In this document: positions 1 to 7,377 of the stretch, in pieces
Position numbering within the stretch: position 1 is the stretch's first letter
How the letters are laid out: each line of letters starts with the position of its first letter
Assembly: GCF_000744705.1 (NCBI RefSeq)
Contig: NZ_JQML01000001.1
Coordinates: 7,450,017 to 7,514,016, forward strand
Direction: 5' to 3'
Source of the DNA: Streptacidiphilus albus JL83
GTDB taxonomy: Bacteria; Actinomycetota; Actinomycetes; Streptomycetales; Streptomycetaceae
Length of the DNA: 64,000 nucleotides
The notes under the pieces: model-generated
Databases searched by the model: none
Told to the model about the DNA's origin: nothing
Seen by the model: the letters and a program-made list of their open reading frames with translations, nothing else
Program-made: the position numbers and the translations under genes

Positions 1-315
1 CGTACGCGACCGGGGCGGTCACCCCCGCAGTGCCGCTGGCGCTCGCCCACTTCTCACACCTGGTCGTGGAGTGTGGAGCACCGGTGGGCCGGCGAGCAGT
101 ATTCCGTGCAGGCGGACTGGAGCGTGGGATCACCAGTGGACCCACACGGTCGCGGCCGGCGCCGGCGGCCTCGGTGGTGTCGTGCGCGGACTGCCCGGCA
201 TCCCCACTCGTTGGACCAACCGCGGCCGCCCCTGCCCTCGACTTCGGTCCCCTGATCCGGCACGCGGAACTCGAAGCCGGGGGGCTCACCCCGGGCCGGG
301 AACCGGCCTCTGGCT
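1..315. other. No gene recognised at window edge
   Basis: Downstream flank of the leftward secreted protein gene. All open frames here have arginine- and proline-rich shadow composition and no credible ribosome site. I see no RNA gene or repeat. Confidence 0.4.
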
Positions 316-1524
316 TCAGAAGATGCCGTTGAGGCCCCACCAGTCCATATTGATGACCTGCCAGGCGGCGTAGCCACCGCTGCCGTTGCCCGGCATCAGG
401 TAGCCGACGCCGAGGTTGCCGCTGGGGTCCTCTCCCGACAGGCCCACCAGGTCCGGCTTGCCGTCGCCGGTGGCGTCACCGAGGGCGACGAAGGAGGTGA
501 AACGGTTCCAGTTGGCTGTGCTGATCAGGCGGGATGATGCGAGGCCGCCGCGGCCGTTGCCGTAGAAGGCCCGCAGGTGGCCGTTGGAGGCGCGGGCGAT
601 CAGGTCGGGGTGGCCGTCGCCATTGAGGTCGCCGGCGCCGACGATCGCCGTGAACTGGTTGAAGCCGCGGCCGATGAGCGTGCGCGGCCCGAAAGTACCG
701 TTGCCGCGCCCGGGGATCAGGTACAGCGAGCCGTTCGCGGTGCGGCCTACCAGGTCGTCCTTGCCGTTGCCGGTGAAGTCGCCGACTCCGGTGAGGGCGG
801 TGTACTGGTTCCAGCCGCCGCTGATCCAGTGTCCCGCGCCGACGGTGCCGTTGCCGAGACCGGGATGCAGAAACAGATTGCCGCCGTCGGTCCGAGCCAG
901 GACGTCCTCGCGGCCGTCGCCGTTGAGGTCGCCGTGGCGGATGATGAGGTTCATGCCGTTCCAGCCGGAGCCCAGATAGCGGGCGCTGCCGTTGGTCCCG
1001 GAGACGGACCACAGCCGACCGGCGTCGTCGCGGGCGACCAGGTCCGCAGTCCCGTCGTTGTTCAGGTCGCCGAAACCCATCGGCTTGGGGGACTTGACCG
1101 CATACCACGCGGGCCACGCTGTGGTGTAGCGCTCCCGGTCGGTGGCGACCATCTTGATGGACTTGATGGCACGGTCCAGGCTGGAGTCGTAACCAGTGGC
1201 TCCCTGTCCGGCCTCGTCGTCGAAGTAGATGCCGCCGCCGTAGAAGGAGTAGTCGGCCTTCGAGTACAGGCAGGCGTCCTCACTGCTCCGGTTCCAGTAC
1301 GAGCGGATACGGTCCGACCAGGCGCCGAGGGTCGGTTCGCTGCTCTTGGTCTTGTAGAGCTGCCCGGTGCCCTCGGTACCGCTCCAGCCGCATACGTAGC
1401 CTCGCGGACAGGCATTGAAGCCGGTTGCGGCCGAGGCCCCGGTCATGGGCAACAGTGAGAACGCTGCCGCCAGCAACGTCGTGGCGATCGCGGCCGCACT
1501 CCTTCGCCGGTTGCGCTGGCTCAT
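316..1524 (-). CDS. Secreted I36-type/FG-GAP (VCBS) repeat protein
   Basis: A 402-aa exported protein. The first 30 residues are a signal peptide: RNRRR, then a hydrophobic Ala/Leu core, then an ASA-type cleavage site. The next ~120 residues carry Cys pairs and resemble the peptidase-inhibitor I36 (beta/gamma-crystallin-like) fold. The C-terminal half holds about five FG-GAP/VCBS calcium-binding motifs (GDLNGDG, GDFTGNG, GDATGDG followed by DL) of a beta-propeller. The ATG at 1524 is chosen because the signal peptide starts there and AAGGCGGAG lies just upstream. The frame is open further upstream but looks non-coding. It probably acts outside the cell as a binding or inhibitor protein; the target is unknown. 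Confidence 0.8.
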   Translation of the reverse strand: MSQRNRRRSAAAIATTLLAAAFSLLPMTGASAATGFNACPRGYVCGWSGTEGTGQLYKTKSSEPTLGAWSDRIRSYWNRSSEDACLYSKADYSFYGGGIYFDDEAGQGATGYDSSLDRAIKSIKMVATDRERYTTAWPAWYAVKSPKPMGFGDLNNDGTADLVARDDAGRLWSVSGTNGSARYLGSGWNGMNLIIRHGDLNGDGREDVLARTDGGNLFLHPGLGNGTVGAGHWISGGWNQYTALTGVGDFTGNGKDDLVGRTANGSLYLIPGRGNGTFGPRTLIGRGFNQFTAIVGAGDLNGDGHPDLIARASNGHLRAFYGNGRGGLASSRLISTANWNRFTSFVALGDATGDGKPDLVGLSGEDPSGNLGVGYLMPGNGSGGYAAWQVINMDWWGLNGIF

Positions 1525-1835
1525 GTACTCCGCCTTGTGTGTTCCATGTGTCTCTGCTGGCCGGCGGATCCTACTCGGGTGCGTACTTGGGCCGATGGAC
1601 GAGGGCGAGCGCCACAGGGTGTCGAGAACCACATCCGTACAGGCCGGTGCGCTGTGCTGCGCTTCACGCGGCGTGGCTTTGGTGTTCGAATGAACGCGTT
1701 CGGCATGGCGTCCGTCAGAGCCTGAGCGTGTTCAATTCAGCGATCGAGCAGCGTACAGCTGGGACTGCTCAGCTCTGGTGCTTCGGGGAAGCCCGTGGTC
1801 GCGGAGCTCCCCGTCGGCGGCACCGGTCGCCGGGC

Positions 1836-2190
1836 CTACCCGAGCACGCGGTCGACCGCGTGCAGTGCGTCGCCGGGGTTGCGAACCAAGATGATCTTAG
1901 CGGTCGGCGCGTGGGTGTGAATGATATTGAGGATCCGGTTGAACCAGAGGGCTGTCAGTTCGGTCGGCGGAAGCTCAGGGTCCTGTCCGTTGATGAAGCT
2001 GCCGATCACCACGCCGTCGTACTCGGTGTCGCCCAGTTCCTGGATCAGCCGGGTGTCACCGGCCTCGTCGTCGGTGATGACTATGACCGTGGCAGCCAGG
2101 CCGGCTCCCCGCAGGCGTGCCTGAACCTTCTCGCCTATCTCCGGGTGCTTGCCGAAGCCCAGAATCCGCCACGGCTTGAGAGCGTCCGAT
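1836..2190 (-). pseudogene. Small hypothetical gene disrupted at codon 5 by an IS
   Basis: About 115 codons read leftward from DALKPWRILGFGK to HAVDRVLG and a TAG at 1836. The sequence alternates beta and alpha segments (ATVIVITDD, YDGVVIGSF, AKIILVRNP), as in a small Rossmann-like or response-regulator-like fold. I do not recognise the family. The 5' end lies beyond the IS: joining 2184 to 4098 after removing one copy of the duplicated tccgat restores a frame starting TTG at 4111 (M-S-T-S-D-A-L-K-P-W) with AGGAG seven bases upstream. The gene was therefore intact before insertion and divergent from the TetR gene at 4184. Confidence 0.75.
2185..2190. repeat. Left copy of IS target duplication (tccgat)
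   Basis: Identical to 4098-4103 on the other side of the element. Removing one copy together with the element restores the reading frame of the interrupted gene. Confidence 0.75.
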
Positions 2191-2286
2191 GACTCTGCTG
2201 CGCAATTCGCTGCATGAGCATGATGGTTGAGGGGATGATCGCTTCTGCGGCCACTGTCCTGTCGTGGGGTCGCAGGGGGTGGTGCG

Positions 2287-4077
2287 ATGTCGTTGCAGGT
2301 TAGGGGCTTGCCGGAGATTCCGGCGGATACGGTCCGGGTGGCACGGTCGGCGTTTCCGCAGGGGTCGCTGGCGATGAGCGTGCGGGACAGGCTTGGTGAG
2401 GTCTTCGCGGACGAGCCGTTCGCGGGTGCGTTCGGGGTCCGGGGTGCCCCGGGGCTGTCGCCGGCCTTGTTGTCGCTGGTCACGGTGTTGCAGTTCGCCG
2501 AGGACCTGACGGATCGGCAGGCGGCGGCGATGGCGGTTCGCGCGATCGACTGGAAGTACGCGATGGGGATGGAGCTGGGCGCGACCGGCTTCGATGACAG
2601 TGTGCTGGCCCGGTTCCGGGCGCGGCTGGTCGAGCACGGGATGGAGCGTGTGGTCTTCGACCGGCTGCTGGACTGGTGCCGCGGGCAGGGCCTGGTCGGG
2701 GCCGGGGGCAAGCAGCGCACGGACTCCACGCACGTGATCAGCGCGGTGCGTGACCTGAACCGCCTCGAGCTGGCTGGGGAATCGGTGCGCGCGGCGCTGG
2801 AAGCGCTGGCGGTGGTCGCTCCGGCCTGGCTGGCCCAGGCAGTGAACGTGCCCGAGCTCGCGCTGCGCTACGGCGAGCGGGTGAACGGTTGGAAGATACC
2901 TTCCTCCCAGGTCAAGCGGGAACGGCTGGCCACGGTGTTCGGGCAGGACGCCGTCGCCCTGCTGCGGGCGGTGTGGGCACCGACAGCCCCTCCGGTGCTG
3001 CGGACCCTGGAGCCCGTTGCGCTGCTGCGGCGGATCACGGTGCAAACGTACCTGGTTGCCACCGACACCCGGGGACGGGAGGTGATCCGCAAGCGGGAGG
3101 CCGACAGTGACGGCGTCCCGCCCGGCCATACGCGCCTCGCCTCTCCGTACGACCCGGACGCGCGCTGGGCGGCGAAAGGCGAGGACCTGTTCTGGTGCGG
3201 ATACAAGATCCATCTGACAGAGAGCTGCGATGCTCCTCCCGAAGCCGAAGCCGAAGCCGAAGCCGAAGCCGAAGCCGAAGCCGAAGCCGAAGCCGAAGCC
3301 GAAGCCGAAGCCGAAGCCGGTGGTGAGCCGTCGCCCGGGCGTCTGCCGGTGCGGCTGATCACGGATGTGTACACCACCGACGCGACCGTGCCGGACGTGA
3401 ACGCCACCGCGCCGGTCCAGGAGAACCTGGCGACGCGGGGCCTGGCACCGGGCGAGCACTACCTTGACGCCGGATACCCTTCCGCCGCGCTGGTCCGGGC
3501 CGCCTCCGAGCAGGGCATCACCATGGTCACCCCGCTCCGGCCCGACACCTCGCCCCAGGCCAGGGCCGACACCGGCTACGCCAAGGACGCCTTCCGCATC
3601 GACTGGAAGGCCCGCCAGGTCCGCTGCCCCGAAGGCAGGACAAGCAGCGGCTGGTACCCGGTCCGGCAGCACGGCCACGACGCGATCGTCGTCGACTTCG
3701 CCCGCAGCGACTGCCGGCCCTGCCCCGCACGCGAGCAGTGCACCGCCTCGCGACGCGGCACCCGCATGCTCACGCTCCAGCCCCGCGAGCTCCACCAGGC
3801 ACTGACCGCCGCCCGCACCGAGCAGAAGACCGATACCTGGCAAGCCAAGTACGCCCTGCGCGCCGGGATCGAGGGCACCATCAACCAGGCCCTGGACGTC
3901 ACCGGAATCCGCCGGGCCCGTTACCGCGGCCTGCCCAAGGTCCGTCTCCAGCACGCCTTCTCCGCCGCCGCACTCAACGTCATCCGCCTCGACGCCCACT
4001 GGAGCACCGAAGGAACCCCACCTGCACTGTCACGCGCCAGCAGACTCACCCACCTCAGCTACCGACTCACCGCATAA
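2287..4077 (+). CDS. IS1182-family transposase with (EA)13 insert
   Basis: A 596-aa DDE transposase that catalyses movement of the enclosing IS. The N-terminal part has the DUF772-like helical segment (TDRQAAAMAVRAIDWKYAMGM). The first catalytic Asp is likely in GKQRTDSTHV. The C-terminal part has the Cys-rich DCRPCPAREQC element, then AGIEGTINQAL (catalytic Glu) and a basic tail. Between the first and second catalytic segments is a run of 13 Glu-Ala pairs coded by a perfect gaagcc repeat, absent from ordinary family members as far as I know. ATG 2287 follows a GGGGG-containing site. Apart from the repeat the gene looks intact. Confidence 0.9.
   Translation: MSLQVRGLPEIPADTVRVARSAFPQGSLAMSVRDRLGEVFADEPFAGAFGVRGAPGLSPALLSLVTVLQFAEDLTDRQAAAMAVRAIDWKYAMGMELGATGFDDSVLARFRARLVEHGMERVVFDRLLDWCRGQGLVGAGGKQRTDSTHVISAVRDLNRLELAGESVRAALEALAVVAPAWLAQAVNVPELALRYGERVNGWKIPSSQVKRERLATVFGQDAVALLRAVWAPTAPPVLRTLEPVALLRRITVQTYLVATDTRGREVIRKREADSDGVPPGHTRLASPYDPDARWAAKGEDLFWCGYKIHLTESCDAPPEAEAEAEAEAEAEAEAEAEAEAEAEAGGEPSPGRLPVRLITDVYTTDATVPDVNATAPVQENLATRGLAPGEHYLDAGYPSAALVRAASEQGITMVTPLRPDTSPQARADTGYAKDAFRIDWKARQVRCPEGRTSSGWYPVRQHGHDAIVVDFARSDCRPCPAREQCTASRRGTRMLTLQPRELHQALTAARTEQKTDTWQAKYALRAGIEGTINQALDVTGIRRARYRGLPKVRLQHAFSAAALNVIRLDAHWSTEGTPPALSRASRLTHLSYRLTA
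3241..3318 (+). repeat. (gaagcc)13 perfect hexanucleotide tandem repeat
   Basis: Thirteen exact in-frame copies coding Glu-Ala inside the transposase. Repeat-number change by slippage would keep the frame. Confidence 0.95.
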
Positions 4078-4136
4078 CCGAATAGCGCAGCAGAGTCTCC
4101 GATGTCGACAAAGCGGGTCTCCTGCTCCTAGAATTG

Positions 4137-4144
4137 GGTTAACC
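4137..4144. promoter_or_regulatory. Palindrome ggttaacc in the divergent promoter region
   Basis: A short perfect palindrome between the TTG start of the disrupted gene (4111) and the TetR start (4184). Its position suits a TetR operator, but the site is only 8 bp and unproven. Confidence 0.3.
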
Positions 4145-4183
4145 ATGAGGACAATGAACTGACTTGGAGTCTAGTTAAATCAC

Positions 4184-4834
4184 ATGGCAAGCGTCAAGAA
4201 GACTCAGCGCACGTATCGCTCGCCCCTGCGCGAGGAGGCCGCCCGCCGTACCCGCGAGGCCGTGGTGGACGCCGCCGGGGAGGTGTTCGTGGACGCCGGC
4301 TACGCAGGCGCCACGATCGAGCAGATCGCGGCCCGCGCCGGTGTTTCCCGTCAGACCGTCTTCGGGGTCGGCGGCAAGGCGCAGCTGTTCGCGTTCGCCC
4401 GTCGGCGGGCGGCCGAGGGCGGTTCCGTCAGCGCGAACAACGAAGGATTCCGTCGGATCCTGGCGATCCCTGACGCGCAGCGGTTGCTTGGGGAGTTCTC
4501 CGCCTTCACCGCTGCCATCTCGCAGCGGCTCGGGCCGCTGCAGCGTGTGCTCGAGCAGGCCGCGGGGAGCGACCCCGAGCTGGCGCAACTGCTGGAGGCG
4601 GCCCAGGAAGAGCTGCTGGAGTGTGCCCGCGGCGTCATTGCGGCGGCGGCCGTGGAGGGTTCGCTGCGGCGCGACGTCCACCCCGGGGTTGCCGCCGACA
4701 TGCTGTGGCTGCAGATCCAGCCGGCCAACTACCGGCTTCTCGTGGAGGAGCGTGGCTGGAGCCACCGCGCGTTCGAGCAGTGGCATGCCGCAGCCATGAT
4801 CGCCGCCTTGTTGGAACCCGGTGAAGCCGGATAG
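4184..4834 (+). CDS. TetR-family transcriptional regulator
   Basis: A 216-aa one-component repressor. The N-terminal HTH is typical (RTREAVVDAAGEVFVDAGYAGATIEQIAARAGVSRQTVF, about residues 22-62). An all-helical ligand-binding domain of the family's usual length follows. The ATG at 4184 has only a distant GGAG, so the transcript may be leaderless or weakly translated. It is divergent from the gene broken by the IS, which was probably its target. The ligand cannot be inferred. Confidence 0.88.
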   Translation: MASVKKTQRTYRSPLREEAARRTREAVVDAAGEVFVDAGYAGATIEQIAARAGVSRQTVFGVGGKAQLFAFARRRAAEGGSVSANNEGFRRILAIPDAQRLLGEFSAFTAAISQRLGPLQRVLEQAAGSDPELAQLLEAAQEELLECARGVIAAAAVEGSLRRDVHPGVAADMLWLQIQPANYRLLVEERGWSHRAFEQWHAAAMIAALLEPGEAG

Positions 4835-5674
4835 CCAGCCCCGGCCCATCGGGCGTCTTCGGGGCGTCCCGACGGGGCGGGATCCCGACATGGACAGCAG
4901 GGTGTGGGCGGCCCGGTGCGGCAGCGACACGCTCCTCAGGCCGGGATCCCGGGCGGCGGCGGTCATGTTCCGGCGATTGCCCAGGATGTGAGGACGGCCT
5001 GGATTTCTTCGGGTTATGGCTGGTAGGGGTGTGGGGTGCGGAATCTGTGGGCGATGATGACACGGCGGAGTCCGGCGGCCATGACGCATCCTCGCCATCG
5101 ACCCGGACGGGCTCCCTCGATGGCCGAGGGCGGGGTCTCACCGCTCGATTACTCATCGTGCCGAGGGACCCCAAAAAGACCACCCCCCCCGGCCCCGGCC
5201 GAAGGTGACCTCCGACCCTGCTGTCCCCAGGACGGGCGGGCCGGGTCCGTCACCGGGGAGGCCGGCGATGGTGGCGTTGACGCCCGCGGTTGTCGCCAGT
5301 TGCGCCGACAGCGCCAACGCAGCCCCGCGCCTGGCCCCGAGCGGCATCTCCGCCCAGCAGGAGGCGCACCCTCGGCGCCGCTCCCCCAAGCCCTCCACCG
5401 GGACGGGTGATGGCGCTCTTCATCAAGCGCCATCAGTCGCGCGAGCGCTCACCGATGCGAACCGCGTCCTGGACCCGGACGACGTGTCCGAAGAGCGTGG
5501 GATCCGACGACAGGTCGTCGAGGCGCCGGGTGATCACACGTTCGACGCGGCGTGCAGCGCTGGATCAGGCACCCGTCTCGTCGGACTGCCGCAGTGACCC
5601 GGCGCGAGCGGTGCAGCGCGCATTTACCTCCGAGGGAATTGGATCGACGTCGTGGCTGCCGCAGACTCCGAGTC
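4835..5674. other. 840-bp stretch without a supported gene
   Basis: Several open frames exist on both strands, but all are Arg/Pro/Ser-rich with no credible start site. The first 50 bases after the TetR stop are GC-rich and partly self-complementary, possibly a terminator. I see no clear repeat or RNA. Confidence 0.4.
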
Positions 5675-6244
5675 ATGACCAAGTACCAGATCCACACCGC
5701 CGACACCGCGCCCGAAGCCGCGAAGGAGCCGCTGACGGTCTTGCAGGGGGCATTCGGGTTCGTTCCGGCCGCGGCCGGGCTCATGGCGAACTCGCCGGCG
5801 CTGTTGAACACCTTCTTCTCCGCGTTCGGGCACTTCCGGGGCGGCGGCACGTTCAGCCCGGACGAACGGCAGGTCCTGCTCCTGTCCAACGCGGTCGCCA
5901 ACGGCAGCGAATGGGCGGTCGCGTTCCACACGCTGGAAGCGCTCGCGGACGGAGTCGAACCGGCCGTGATCGAGGCCCTGCGCCGCGGCGATCCGCCCAC
6001 CGACCGGCGGATGGCGGCGCTGTCCACGCTCACCCGTGCGTTCATCGACAAGCGGGGCCGACTCGATGAGGCAGACGTGGCGGAGTTCACGGCGGCCGGC
6101 TTCGCCGAGGAGCAGCTGTTCGAGGTGATCACCGGGGTGGCGATCTCCGCGATGACGAACTACACCGCGAGCGTTGCCCGGCCCCCGCTGGAGGCGGTGG
6201 TGCAGCCGCACGCGTGGACTGCGGGATACTCGTCTGGTGTCTGA
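5675..6244 (+). CDS. Carboxymuconolactone decarboxylase/AhpD-fold protein lacking the Cys pair
   Basis: A 189-aa helical protein of the CMD/AhpD superfamily (ALLNTFFSAFGHFRGGGTFSPDERQVLLLSNAVANGSEWAVAFHTLEAL). In redox-active AhpD proteins the core is ExxCxxxH after a first Cys. Here it reads S-E-W-A-V-A-F-H, so both cysteines are missing while the Glu and His remain, and peroxidase-type disulfide chemistry is unlikely. The ATG at 5675 fits the family N-terminus. Its last 8 bases overlap the start of the XRE regulator, so the two are translationally coupled and probably function together. Confidence 0.8.
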   Translation: MTKYQIHTADTAPEAAKEPLTVLQGAFGFVPAAAGLMANSPALLNTFFSAFGHFRGGGTFSPDERQVLLLSNAVANGSEWAVAFHTLEALADGVEPAVIEALRRGDPPTDRRMAALSTLTRAFIDKRGRLDEADVAEFTAAGFAEEQLFEVITGVAISAMTNYTASVARPPLEAVVQPHAWTAGYSSGV

Positions 6245-7043
6245 GGTCGGTCAGCTGTTGAAGCACTGGAGGAGCGCTCGGCAGTTGAGCCAGCTGGCTC
6301 TGGCCGCCGAGGCCGCCGTATCGGTCCGCCATCTGTGTTTCCTCGAGACCGGCCGCTCGAACCCCAGCCGAGCCATGCTCCTGAAGCTCGCGGAGGTACT
6401 CGACGTACCCCTGCGCGAACGCAACACCCTGCTGCTCAAGGCCGGGTTCGCGCCCGAATACCCGGAGTCCGAACTGGACGCGCCGTCGCTCGCCGCCGTC
6501 CGCGACGCGCTCGAGAGCATCCTGACGCAGCAGGAGCCCTTCCCCGCCCTGGTGATGGACCGGAGCTGGGACATCCGGGACACCAACGCCGCCGCTCGCC
6601 GCTTCTTCGCTCTCCTCCGAGGCGGGCAGCCGAGGAACGCTCCCGGACCGGCGAACGTACTGCGCCGGATGTTCCACCCCGACGGTGTCCGCCGCCATGT
6701 GACGAACTGGCCGGAGGTCGCCGAGGCGCTGGTCCGGCGCGTGCGCCGGGAGGCGATCGGGGGCATCACCGACGAGCGCGCCCAGCAGATCCTCGACGAG
6801 GTGCTGAACTACCCCGGGGTGCCGGCCTCGCTGCGGTCGCTCGACGCGGCCGCACCGGTGCTGCCGATCGTGCCGATCCGGTACGTGCACGGTGACCGGC
6901 GCTTCGACTTCTTCTCCACCGTGACGACGCTCGGGACACCGCAGGACGTGACGCTGCAGGAGCTGCGCATCGAGTGCTTCTTCCCGATGAACGACGAAAC
7001 GCGATTGCAGGCGCGTCAACTCGCCGCATTGGCAAAGCCCTGA
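6237..7043 (+). CDS. XRE-family regulator with MmyB-type ligand domain
   Basis: A 268-aa protein. The N-terminal HTH_3 domain is clear (LLKHWRSARQLSQLALAAEAAVSVRHLCFLETGRSNPSRAMLLKLAEVL). The C-terminal PAS-like MmyB domain follows (FPALVMDRSWDIRDTNAAA, later YVHGDRRFDFFSTVTTLGTPQDVTLQELRIE); in this family it binds a small ligand, possibly a fatty acid. The GTG at 6237 overlaps the stop of the CMD-fold gene. It probably regulates that gene. Confidence 0.87.
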   Translation: MSEVGQLLKHWRSARQLSQLALAAEAAVSVRHLCFLETGRSNPSRAMLLKLAEVLDVPLRERNTLLLKAGFAPEYPESELDAPSLAAVRDALESILTQQEPFPALVMDRSWDIRDTNAAARRFFALLRGGQPRNAPGPANVLRRMFHPDGVRRHVTNWPEVAEALVRRVRREAIGGITDERAQQILDEVLNYPGVPASLRSLDAAAPVLPIVPIRYVHGDRRFDFFSTVTTLGTPQDVTLQELRIECFFPMNDETRLQARQLAALAKP

Positions 7044-7322
7044 CCTGCTTGCTTCCCGATGAGTATCGGTCTCCCCCCAGGGGTGACGACATCCCCCGCG
7101 AGTAGTTGCGAGCGGAGCCCTGGGTCCGTGCCGTGCCCGCGCACGCCCTGTACCGCTCGGAATATCATCGCTGCAGCTGACCGCTGGTCCTGCGCGTCGC
7201 CCTCGCTACCGGCCCGCACTGGTCGACCCCCACCGCGACCACCTGCGCACCCGACGCGCGGCCGACCCCGGCGCGGGGTTCGCGGGGCCACGGTCCGGGA
7301 GATTCCGGCCCCGGGACGACGC
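7044..7322. other. Intergenic, no gene seen
   Basis: Lies between convergent genes; open frames here are shadow-like. A strong hairpin follows at its right end. Confidence 0.4.
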
Positions 7323-7355
7323 GGGGCGGGCGGCTGTGGTGCGGCCGCTCGCCCC
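7323..7355 (-). terminator. Hairpin terminator
   Basis: ggggcgggcggc (7323-7334) pairs with gccgctcgcccc (7344-7355) with one mismatch and a 9-base loop. It sits just downstream of the leftward secreted protein that stops at 7378. Confidence 0.6.
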
Positions 7356-7377
7356 GGTCAGTGGTGGCGGGGCCTGG

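Larger units (their letters stand above)
2191..4097 (+). mobile_element. IS1182-family insertion sequence, complete
   Basis: A 1907-bp element. Terminal inverted repeats are gactctgctgcgcaattcg (2191-2209) and the complement of cgaatagcgcagcagagtc (4079-4097), 18 of 19 matching. A 6-bp direct repeat, tccgat, flanks it at 2185-2190 and 4098-4103 and looks like the target duplication. One full-length transposase gene lies inside, so it may still be active. Confidence 0.85.

Noticed and set aside
3241-3318. CRISPR-like array
   Set aside because: Contiguous 6-bp units without spacers, in frame inside a transposase gene.
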